A DNA stretch of 14,968 bases from positions 1-14,968 of the forward strand of contig DATDVD010000111.1 in the NCBI GenBank assembly GCA_035290065.1, read 5' to 3'. Within the stretch, counting starts at the first letter, position 1. Each line of letters opens with the position of its first letter. Positions 1-6,748 of the stretch are shown in pieces. The position numbers and the translations under genes were made by a program. A model generated the notes under the pieces. The model saw nothing but the letters and a program-made list of their open reading frames with translations, was not told the origin of the DNA and ran no database searches. The DNA is from DATDVD01 sp035290065 (GTDB taxonomy: Bacteria > Pseudomonadota > Gammaproteobacteria > Coxiellales > Coxiellaceae).

Positions 1-56
1 ATATGGTATCGATATTGTCTAGCTTGGATATTGTATTTGGGGAGATTGATCGGTGA
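1..56 (+). CDS. nuoD: NuoD, NADH-quinone oxidoreductase subunit D (3' end only)
   Basis: Only the last 17 codons are in the window. Read in the frame that ends at TGA 54-56, they give MVSILSSLDIVFGEIDR, which matches the conserved C-terminus of the 49-kDa subunit (consensus ending DIVFGEVDR). NuoD lines the quinone pocket together with NuoB and NuoH in the peripheral arm of complex I. Its stop overlaps the GTG start of nuoE in the sequence GTGA, as expected for coupled translation. The short length limits the evidence, but the motif, the reading frame and the position directly before nuoE agree. Whether NuoC is separate or fused to NuoD cannot be seen here. Confidence 0.9.
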   Translation, partial: MVSILSSLDIVFGEIDR

Positions 57-571
57 CGACGGAAATACACACAGCACCGTTTGTAATAAGTCAAAAGGCT
101 GCGAAAGCGATTGACCAGTGGGTAGCGAAATATCCGAAAGAACAAGCCCGTTCCGCCATCGTGGCTGCCTTAACATTGGTGCAAGCGCAAAACGGCGGAT
201 GGTTATCAAAACCGGCGATTAAAGCCGTAGCCGATTATTTAGGTATTCCAGAAGTATGGGCCTATGAAGTCGTAACTTTTTACGACATGTTTGAAACAGA
301 ACCCGTGGGAAAATATAAAATTCGAATTTGTACTAATTTATCGTGTCAATTGCGAGGATGTGAAGAGATTGTGGATCATTTGGAAAAACGACTCGGAATT
401 ACGTTGGGTGAGACCACAGCGGATGGAAAATTTACGTTGCGCGAAGCAGAATGTATGGCGGCTTGCGGGGGTGCACCGATGTGTCAAATTAATGATAAAG
501 ACTATATTGAAAATTTAACGCCTGAAAAAATGGATAAAATTTTAAATCATTTAAGTAAAGAGGACGCGTAA
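53..571 (+). CDS. nuoE: NADH-quinone oxidoreductase subunit E (24-kDa type, 2Fe-2S N1a)
   Basis: NuoE is a peripheral-arm subunit that works with NuoF in NADH oxidation and carries the [2Fe-2S] cluster N1a. The 172-residue product has an N-terminal helical region (about 15-75) and a thioredoxin-like ferredoxin domain (about 85-165). The cluster ligands fit the family pattern: C93 and C98 (CTNLSC), then C134 and C138 (CMAAC). C103 and C144 are additional cysteines. The start is GTG at 53: GGGGAG at 39-44 lies 8 nt upstream, and an in-frame TGA at 47-49 rules out a longer form. The gene overlaps the nuoD stop by 4 nt, and its own TAA shares an A with the nuoF start. Length and motifs are normal for the family. 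Confidence 0.97.
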   Translation: MTTEIHTAPFVISQKAAKAIDQWVAKYPKEQARSAIVAALTLVQAQNGGWLSKPAIKAVADYLGIPEVWAYEVVTFYDMFETEPVGKYKIRICTNLSCQLRGCEEIVDHLEKRLGITLGETTADGKFTLREAECMAACGGAPMCQINDKDYIENLTPEKMDKILNHLSKEDA

Positions 572-1836
572 TGTCAAACGAAGTGTGTTTTAGAACATTA
601 CACTTTGATGAACCGTGGACATTAAAGAACTACGAGTCTTTAGGTGGCTATTCAACGTTGCGTAAAATTTTAAAAGGAAAATTACATTCCGATGAAATTA
701 TCGATGCGCTAAAAAAATCGGGTTTACGAGGGCGGGGGGGTGCGGGATTTCCCACCGGAATGAAATGGAGTTTTGTCTCGCGCGATGTGCCTGGGCAAAA
801 ATATGTAATTTGTAATTCGGATGAAAGTGAGCCAGGTACCTTTAAAGATCGTGATATTTTGCGTTATAACCCTCATCAAGTGTTAGAAGGCATGGCTATT
901 GCGTGTTTTACCATGGGTGCAACGGTGGGGTATAACTTAATGCGTGGTGAATTTCATGAGCCATTTGTTCATATGGAACGCGCACTGGAAGAGGCCTATG
1001 ACAAAGGTTTATTAGGTAAAAATATTTTAGGCAGTGGTATTGATATTGATCTTTACAATCACTTAACCGGTGGCGCTTATATTTGTGGAGAAGAAACCGC
1101 CTTGATGGAATCGCTGGAAGGTAAACGCGGAATGCCGCGATTTAAACCCCCCTTTCCAGCTAATTATGGATTGTATGGACGTCCTACCAATATCAATAAT
1201 ACAGAAACGTATGCTTCTGTTCCTGTGATTTTAGAAAAAGGTGGTGAATGGTTTTCGCGGTTAGGTACGCCCAAAAGTGGTGGTACTAAAATCTTTTGCA
1301 TGAGTGGTCATGTGGAAAAACCAGGAAATTATGAAGAACGACTGGGTATTCCGTTTGCGGAATTGCTGGATCGTGCCGGTGGTATGCGAGGGGGTCGCAA
1401 ATTAAAAGCGGTGATTCCTGGAGGCAGCTCTATGCCCGTATTACCCGCGGATGTTATTATGAAAACCAATATGGATTATGAAAGTGTGCGCGATGCCGGT
1501 TCGTTATTAGGTTCTGCCGGCATTATGGTGATGGATGAAACGGTATGTGTTGTGAAAGCATTGGAACGATTGCTGCAGTTTTACAAACACGAATCGTGTG
1601 GCCAATGCACCCCGTGTCGCGAGGGAACCGGTTGGGTATATCGCATTGTAAAAAATATTGAAGCAGGCCGCGGGGAAAGGGGCGATTTAGAGCAATTAGA
1701 GCGTTTAGGCAAACAAATTGAAGGCCGAACGATTTGTGTATTTGGTGAATCCTTTGTATGGCCCATTCAAGGATTTTTAAAACATTTTCGGGATGAATTT
1801 GAATACCACATTCAGCATAAGCAATGTTGTGTGTAG
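571..1836 (+). CDS. nuoF: NADH-quinone oxidoreductase subunit F (51-kDa type, FMN and 4Fe-4S N3)
   Basis: NuoF is the electron entry point of complex I. It binds NADH and FMN and passes electrons to the [4Fe-4S] cluster N3. The 421-residue sequence shows the glycine-rich nucleotide/FMN site GLRGRGGAGFPTGMKW at 51-66, the flavin-site segment YVICNSDESEPGTFKDR at 78-94, the GGAYICGEETALMESLEGK stretch at 167-185, and the N3 motif C343-x2-C346-x2-C349 with the fourth ligand C389. The SLBB fold lies between about 240 and 330. The ATG overlaps the nuoE TAA by one base (TAATG), so translation is likely coupled. The protein ends in a short tail with two adjacent cysteines (C419, C420), which are not cluster ligands in the family. 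No defect is visible. Confidence 0.98.
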   Translation: MSNEVCFRTLHFDEPWTLKNYESLGGYSTLRKILKGKLHSDEIIDALKKSGLRGRGGAGFPTGMKWSFVSRDVPGQKYVICNSDESEPGTFKDRDILRYNPHQVLEGMAIACFTMGATVGYNLMRGEFHEPFVHMERALEEAYDKGLLGKNILGSGIDIDLYNHLTGGAYICGEETALMESLEGKRGMPRFKPPFPANYGLYGRPTNINNTETYASVPVILEKGGEWFSRLGTPKSGGTKIFCMSGHVEKPGNYEERLGIPFAELLDRAGGMRGGRKLKAVIPGGSSMPVLPADVIMKTNMDYESVRDAGSLLGSAGIMVMDETVCVVKALERLLQFYKHESCGQCTPCREGTGWVYRIVKNIEAGRGERGDLEQLERLGKQIEGRTICVFGESFVWPIQGFLKHFRDEFEYHIQHKQCCV

Positions 1837-1851
1837 GCGACGGTAAATACT

Positions 1852-4221
1852 ATGATTCAACTCACCATAAACAGTAAAAAAATTCAGGTAGACGATGGCG
1901 CGACGATTATTGAAGCGGCTGATAAAGCGGATATTTATATTCCTCGTTTTTGCTATCACCCTAAATTATCGATTGTGGCTAATTGTCGCATGTGTTTAGT
2001 GGAAGTTGCAGGTGTTTCTAAACCACTGCCTGCGTGTGCTACCAATGCCACACCGGATATGGTGGTGTATACGCAATCCAAAAAAGCGTTAGAGGCGCAG
2101 CGCAGTGTGATGGAATTTTTATTAATTAATCACCCGTTAGATTGTCCAGTGTGTGATCAAGGCGGTGAGTGTGAGCTGCAAGATTTATCGATGGGTTTTG
2201 GATGGCCAGATTCCCACTATGCGCTTAAAAAACGAGCTGTCTTTAATGAAGATATTGGACCGTTGGTTGAAACAGAGATGACGCGCTGTATTCACTGTAC
2301 ACGCTGTGTACGGTTTGGGGAAGAAGTGGCAGGTTTTCCTGAGTTAGGCGCTATGTATCGCGGTGAAGAGATGCAAATTGGCACGTATGTCAAACATTTT
2401 ATGAAATCCGAATTATCGGGCAATGTAATTGATTTATGCCCGGTGGGCGCGTTAGTGTCCAAACCATTTTTATTTCAAGCGCGTGCATGGGAAATGAAAG
2501 AACATCCGAGTATTTCGCCCCACGATTGTTTGGGGACTAATATTTATATGCATACCACAGCACGGGAACATTATTCGTCGGCGCAAAAAATTATGCGTGT
2601 AGTTCCTCGAAAAAATGAAGCCATTAATGAAGTGTGGGTGAGTGATCGCGATCGTTTCAGTTACCAAGCGTTTGATCATAAAGAACGAGCGCTAAAGCCT
2701 TATCGTAAATTAAACCGTAAATGGGTGGAATCGGGATGGGAATATGCCTTAATGGAAATTACGGATAAAGTGCGAGCAATTTTGCAACAAGACGGTCCCG
2801 ATCAAATTGTGGGTATTGCTTCTCCCAATGCTACGCTGGAAGAGCAATATTTATTGCAGAAATTTATACGAGCTTTAGGTTCTAATCATGTGGATTACCG
2901 CATTCGCGAACAAGATTTTCGCGATCAAGAAACGGCGCCACTCTTTCCAAATCTAGGCCGTTCCATTGCCAGTTTTGATACAGTAGATGCAGTGTTATTA
3001 ATAGGTTCTTATATTCGCCAAGAGCAGCCGCTTTTAAATGCCCGTTTTTATAAAGCCCATCAGGAGGGTGCAAAAATTATGGCCATTAATAGCATGGATT
3101 ATTCGTTTAATTATCCCCTTGCGCATAAAATGGTGGTCTCTTATGACGAAGTGGTGACTGCCGTAGCAGAAGTTGCATTAGCGTTAGCACCGCGCGATAA
3201 AACATTAACTGCGTTTAGAACATTACCTGTGAGTGAAGAGGCAAAAAAAATAGCTGGAACACTAAAAGATTCGAATAATGCTGCGATAGTAATAGGAGCA
3301 CAAGGTCTCCATCATGAGCAGGCATCTGTTATTCGTGCATTAGCTGCAAAAATAGGGGAGCTGACACAAGCGACTGTAGGAGTATTAACGGATGGTGCCA
3401 ATAGCGCGGGCGCTTATTTATCAGGTTGCGTTCCTCATCGAGGGGTGGCAGGACAATCTATAGAGAATAGGGGTTTACATGCTAAGGCTCTTTTAGCGCA
3501 ATCTTCTCGAAAAGTATATTTTATTTTGAATACGGAAATGGAAAATGATTGTGCGTATGCCGCACAAGCTGTGAAAAATTTACGCGAAGCAGCTATGGTG
3601 GTGTGTTTAACGCCGTATGATTCGCCCTCCATGCGGGATTATGCGGATTATATTTTACCGATTACGTTGTTTACTGAAATGTCGGGCACATTTGTGAATG
3701 TCAACGGGGAATGGCAAACCACAGAAGCGATTAGTCTGCCGTCCGGTGAAGCGCGTCCTGCTTGGAAAGTGTTGCGTGTGTTGGCTAATATTCTTGAGTT
3801 GAAAGGGTTTGAGCAAGAGAGTCGCGCGATGGTGTTAGAAGAAGTAAAAGCTCACATGACTCGATTACCTACGTTTGAAGTTGCTCGAGAGTCTATTTCT
3901 TATGAACCGTCTGAAAGCGGTTTAAAACGTTTAGGCTTGTGGCCTTTGGTAGCAGCGGATGCTATTACGCGTCGTGCAAATGCATTAAACGAAGCACACG
4001 CTGAAAAAGCAGCGGTTATGATGAATCATAAAACTGCTCGACGTTTAAAAGTGGTGGAGCACGAAGAAGTGCTGGCTAAACAACATCACACTGCCGTGCG
4101 TTTACCGGTTGTGATTGATGATCGTATAGCAGATCAAACTGTGTATTTACCGTCTGGTTTAAAAGAAACCGTTGGTTTTGGTGAAGCCTTTGGCCCGATT
4201 GAAATAGAGGTGGTGGCGTAA
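1852..4221 (+). CDS. nuoG: NADH-quinone oxidoreductase subunit G (75-kDa type)
   Basis: NuoG is the largest peripheral-arm subunit and relays electrons from NuoF towards NuoI. The 789-residue protein begins with a plant-type ferredoxin domain holding N1b (C34, C45, C48, C62). The N5 motif follows with H94, C98, C101 and C107, and then N4 with C146, C149, C152 and C196. After that comes a long molybdopterin-oxidoreductase-like domain with no expected cofactor (about 215-700). The extra N7 cluster of E. coli and Thermus NuoG is absent: the equivalent stretch (about 219-268) has only C226. This is the usual mitochondrial/alphaproteobacterial form. The ATG lies 15 nt after nuoF with a weak ribosome site. 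The segment 3230-3480 uses ATA isoleucine and AGG arginine codons more densely than its surroundings. Confidence 0.97.
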   Translation: MIQLTINSKKIQVDDGATIIEAADKADIYIPRFCYHPKLSIVANCRMCLVEVAGVSKPLPACATNATPDMVVYTQSKKALEAQRSVMEFLLINHPLDCPVCDQGGECELQDLSMGFGWPDSHYALKKRAVFNEDIGPLVETEMTRCIHCTRCVRFGEEVAGFPELGAMYRGEEMQIGTYVKHFMKSELSGNVIDLCPVGALVSKPFLFQARAWEMKEHPSISPHDCLGTNIYMHTTAREHYSSAQKIMRVVPRKNEAINEVWVSDRDRFSYQAFDHKERALKPYRKLNRKWVESGWEYALMEITDKVRAILQQDGPDQIVGIASPNATLEEQYLLQKFIRALGSNHVDYRIREQDFRDQETAPLFPNLGRSIASFDTVDAVLLIGSYIRQEQPLLNARFYKAHQEGAKIMAINSMDYSFNYPLAHKMVVSYDEVVTAVAEVALALAPRDKTLTAFRTLPVSEEAKKIAGTLKDSNNAAIVIGAQGLHHEQASVIRALAAKIGELTQATVGVLTDGANSAGAYLSGCVPHRGVAGQSIENRGLHAKALLAQSSRKVYFILNTEMENDCAYAAQAVKNLREAAMVVCLTPYDSPSMRDYADYILPITLFTEMSGTFVNVNGEWQTTEAISLPSGEARPAWKVLRVLANILELKGFEQESRAMVLEEVKAHMTRLPTFEVARESISYEPSESGLKRLGLWPLVAADAITRRANALNEAHAEKAAVMMNHKTARRLKVVEHEEVLAKQHHTAVRLPVVIDDRIADQTVYLPSGLKETVGFGEAFGPIEIEVVA

Positions 4222-5246
4222 TGCAAGACCAATTACTCACTTTATTAGGAATCGTTATAAAAATTGTGATCATTGTGTTGCCACTCTTACTGAGTGTTGC
4301 GTATATCACTTTTGCCGAGCGAAAAGTCATTAGCTACATGCAAGGACGAATTGGCCCGAACCGTGTGGGTTTGCGAGGCCTAGGCCAACCGTTTGCGGAT
4401 ATTTTAAAACTTATTACAAAAGAATTAATATTTCCCACTACCTCCAATCGGTATTTATTTATTTTAGGCCCTATTTTAACTTTAGCGCCTGCATTAGCGG
4501 GGTGGGCTGTCGTGCCGTTTGCAAAAAATTGGGTATTGGCAAATGTGAATGCAGGGATTTTGTATATTTTTGCACTGAGTTCTTTAGGTATTTATGGGAT
4601 TTTAATTGCCGGATGGGCGTCTAACTCTAAATATTCTTTTTTTGGGGCTTTGCGTTCTGCAGCTCAAATGGTCTCGTATGAAATTGCGATGGGCTTTACG
4701 TTTGTGGGTGTGTTATTGGCGACGAATTCACTCAATCTTTCGGATATTGTGTTAAAACAATCGGGGGGTATTTGGCATTGGTACTGGCTGCCGTTATTGC
4801 CGCTGTTTATGGTGTACTGGGTGGCCGGTGTGGCTGAAACGAATCGTGCGCCCTTTGATGTGGCTGAAGGAGAATCCGAAATTGTGGCGGGTTTTCACGT
4901 GGAATATTCCGGCATGATGTTTGCGCTCTTTTTCTTGGCAGAATATGCCAATATGATTTTAATTTCAGGTATTGCGTCGATTGTCTTTTTAGGCGGTTGG
5001 TTATCCCCTTTTGATGGCATTCCTGGATTAAGCGCATTGTTTGCCTGGGTTCCTGGCATTGTGTGGTTTTTGCTGAAAATTAGTTTCTTTATGTTTTTGT
5101 ATTTTTGGATGCGGGCTACCTTTCCACGTTATCGATACGATCAAATTATGCATTTGGGATGGAAAGTATTAATTCCAGTGACATTAGTGTGGTTAGTAGT
5201 AGTAGCATTGGCTGTTCAATTTAAGATAGGGCCGTGGTTTTCATGA
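4221..5246 (+). CDS. nuoH: NADH-quinone oxidoreductase subunit H (ND1-like)
   Basis: NuoH is the membrane subunit joining the peripheral and membrane arms. It forms the entrance of the quinone tunnel and the start of the central charged-residue axis. The 341-residue product is very hydrophobic with about eight membrane helices. Signature segments are AERKVISYMQGRIGPNRVG at 32-50 and the acidic loop ETNRAPFDVAEGESEIVAGF at 206-225, followed by H226 and E228. Acidic residues include E33, E154, E206, E216, E218 and E220. The ATG shares one base with the nuoG TAA, and the purine-rich AGAGGTGG just before it can act as ribosome site. The TGA overlaps the first ATG of nuoI. Length is typical. Confidence 0.98.
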   Translation: MQDQLLTLLGIVIKIVIIVLPLLLSVAYITFAERKVISYMQGRIGPNRVGLRGLGQPFADILKLITKELIFPTTSNRYLFILGPILTLAPALAGWAVVPFAKNWVLANVNAGILYIFALSSLGIYGILIAGWASNSKYSFFGALRSAAQMVSYEIAMGFTFVGVLLATNSLNLSDIVLKQSGGIWHWYWLPLLPLFMVYWVAGVAETNRAPFDVAEGESEIVAGFHVEYSGMMFALFFLAEYANMILISGIASIVFLGGWLSPFDGIPGLSALFAWVPGIVWFLLKISFFMFLYFWMRATFPRYRYDQIMHLGWKVLIPVTLVWLVVVALAVQFKIGPWFS

Positions 5247-5764
5247 TGAAGAAACCTGTGAAGCAAATTATTCAAAGCTTTACGCTATGGGAGCTTTTAA
5301 AGGGCCTTGCGCTTACCTTAAAATATTTCTTTAAGCGAAAAACGACGCTTCAGTACCCTGAAGAAGAAACACCGGTTTCTCCGCGTATGCGAGGGGCTTT
5401 GGCTCTGCGCCGCTATCCGAATGGAGAAGCGTCTAATGGGGAGCCTTCGCAAGGAGAAGAGCGATGTATTGCCTGTAGATTGTGCGAGGCAGTGTGTCCG
5501 GCATTAGCGATTACCATGGATGCACAAGAACGAGAAGATGGTTCTAGACGAACCACGCGTTTTGATATCGATGCGTTTAAATGCATCAATTGTGGATTTT
5601 GTGAGGAAGCCTGTCCTGTGGATGCTATTGTGCTAACACCGGAAGTCCATTACACGTTGGAACGAGGCACCAATATTTTAACCAAAGAAAAATTGCTGGC
5701 GATTGGAGAAATGTACGAAAAACGATTGGCGAAAGATAGGGAAAAAGATGCGCCGTATCGGTAA
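5243..5764 (+). CDS. nuoI: NADH-quinone oxidoreductase subunit I (TYKY type, 4Fe-4S N6a/N6b) with an insert
   Basis: NuoI carries two [4Fe-4S] clusters, N6a and N6b, that pass electrons towards N2 and quinone. In the 173-residue product the motifs are CIACRLCEAVCP (C75, C78, C81, C85) and CINCGFCEEACP (C114, C117, C120, C124). The N-terminal amphipathic region anchors it to the membrane arm, and the C-terminus DAPYR is typical of the alphaproteobacterial/mitochondrial type. I placed the start at ATG 5243, which overlaps the nuoH TGA; ATG 5246 is nearly as good. A GTG at 5234 is unlikely because AGGG at 5228-5231 would be only 2 nt away. The odd feature is about ten extra residues between RRYPNGE and ERCIAC, where relatives usually read PNGEERCIAC without a break. 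The cysteines are intact, so the protein is probably functional. Confidence 0.96.
   Translation: MMKKPVKQIIQSFTLWELLKGLALTLKYFFKRKTTLQYPEEETPVSPRMRGALALRRYPNGEASNGEPSQGEERCIACRLCEAVCPALAITMDAQEREDGSRRTTRFDIDAFKCINCGFCEEACPVDAIVLTPEVHYTLERGTNILTKEKLLAIGEMYEKRLAKDREKDAPYR
5417..5461 (+). repeat. Three degenerate 15-bp units within nuoI
   Basis: Three consecutive in-frame 15-bp units encode PNGEA, SNGEP and SQGEE. Each unit keeps a [P/S]-[N/Q]-G-E core, but the codons differ between copies (GGA GAA, GGG GAG, GGA GAA). The family normally has a single PNGEE-like segment here, so units two and three look like an old in-frame duplication. It lies directly before the first N6a cysteine codon at 5465-5467. 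The repeat is read directly from the sequence; duplication as its origin is inference. Confidence 0.65.
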
Positions 5765-5819
5765 GATTCAATATAAGTATCCAATCCAGGCTACATTAAT
5801 GAATGGTAGTTGAACTAAT

Positions 5820-6428
5820 ATGATAATACCCGTTTATAAAATTTTGTTTTATCTGAATGCAGCGATACTTATTGGGGCTGCGACGATGGTGATAGTGACG
5901 CGTAATACGATGCGCTCGGCATTATTTCTGGTATTAGCATTTGTCGCGAGCAGCGTGTTATGGATGATGTTGCAAGCAGAATTTTTATCGCTGGTGTTGA
6001 TTTTTGTTTACGTAGGGGCAGTGATGACGCTGTTCTTGTTCGTAATCATGATGTTGAATATCGATATTGATCCGCTCAGAGAAGGGTTTGTAAAATATTT
6101 GCCGCTGGGAGTGATCGTATTGGCTGCTTTTTTAGGGCTATTGTTTTTAGTTCTTGGGCCTCATCATTTAAGTATTACGGGCCAAGACATTGTTCCCGTG
6201 TCTGCGGATTACAGCAATACACAAGCCATTGGTGAGCTTTTGTATTCTCAGTATTTATACCCGTTTGAATTAGCAGCTGTTATTTTATTGGTGGCCATTG
6301 TAGCGGCCATTAGCTTGGCCTTTTTTGGACGAAAACCGGGTACCAAGAGCCAGCGCGTGAGGCAACAATTATCGGCGACTAAAGAAGAACGTTTGCGAAT
6401 TGTTAAAATGGAGCCCAGCGATCGATGA
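5820..6428 (+). CDS. nuoJ: NADH-quinone oxidoreductase subunit J (ND6-like)
   Basis: NuoJ is a membrane subunit between NuoH and NuoK that helps link quinone reduction to proton movement. The 202-residue product has about five hydrophobic helices (roughly 8-26, 31-50, 54-79, 93-112 and 148-169). The third, IFVYVGAVMTLFLFVIMM at 61-78, corresponds to the conserved ND6 helix that carries the pi-bulge in structures. A charged tail of about 30 residues follows the last helix. The start at 5820 is the first possible one in frame, because TGA at 5811-5813 precedes it; the only upstream purine tract is a weak GGTAG at 5805-5809. The 55-nt gap from nuoI is the largest in the operon. The stop overlaps the nuoK start by 4 nt (ATGA). 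Confidence 0.96.
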   Translation: MIIPVYKILFYLNAAILIGAATMVIVTRNTMRSALFLVLAFVASSVLWMMLQAEFLSLVLIFVYVGAVMTLFLFVIMMLNIDIDPLREGFVKYLPLGVIVLAAFLGLLFLVLGPHHLSITGQDIVPVSADYSNTQAIGELLYSQYLYPFELAAVILLVAIVAAISLAFFGRKPGTKSQRVRQQLSATKEERLRIVKMEPSDR

Positions 6429-6730
6429 TCCCATTAAGCTATTTTTTATTATTAGGCGCCCTATTGTTTGCATTAAGCTTTGCAGGCATTGTGCTTAATC
6501 GCAAAAACATTATCGTTTTATTAATGTGTGTAGAATTAATGCTGTTAGCGGTGAATATGAATTTCGTAGCGTTTTCTCAATATTTGCAAGCACCAGAAGG
6601 TGCCATTTTTGTATTTTTTATTTTAACGGTAGCGGCTGCAGAATCTGCCATTGGTTTGGCTATTTTAGTCCTGATGTATCGTCGGCGCGGCAATATTAAC
6701 GTAGATGAAATGAATACCTTGCGAAATTAA
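6425..6730 (+). CDS. nuoK: NADH-quinone oxidoreductase subunit K (ND4L-like)
   Basis: NuoK is a small three-helix membrane subunit that contributes to the proton path between NuoJ and NuoN. The 101-residue product has three hydrophobic segments (about 5-23, 29-50 and 60-84). The two functionally important intramembrane glutamates of the family are present as E37 (in MCVELMLLAVN) and E73 (in AAESAIGLAI), equivalent to E36 and E72 of E. coli. The gene begins inside the nuoJ stop (ATGA overlap), so it is probably translated by re-initiation. Length is exactly typical. Confidence 0.98.
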   Translation: MIPLSYFLLLGALLFALSFAGIVLNRKNIIVLLMCVELMLLAVNMNFVAFSQYLQAPEGAIFVFFILTVAAAESAIGLAILVLMYRRRGNINVDEMNTLRN

Positions 6731-6748
6731 GGGTATAGGAGAAAACGA

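Noticed and set aside
734..740. G7 run in nuoF (and another at 7894-7900 in nuoL) as possible frameshift sites
   Set aside because: Both frames continue through conserved motifs without interruption, so the runs are ordinary coding sequence.
5234..5242. GTG 5234 as an earlier nuoI start adding three residues
   Set aside because: The AGGG ribosome site would be 2 nt away, and the ATG at 5243 overlaps the nuoH stop in the usual way.
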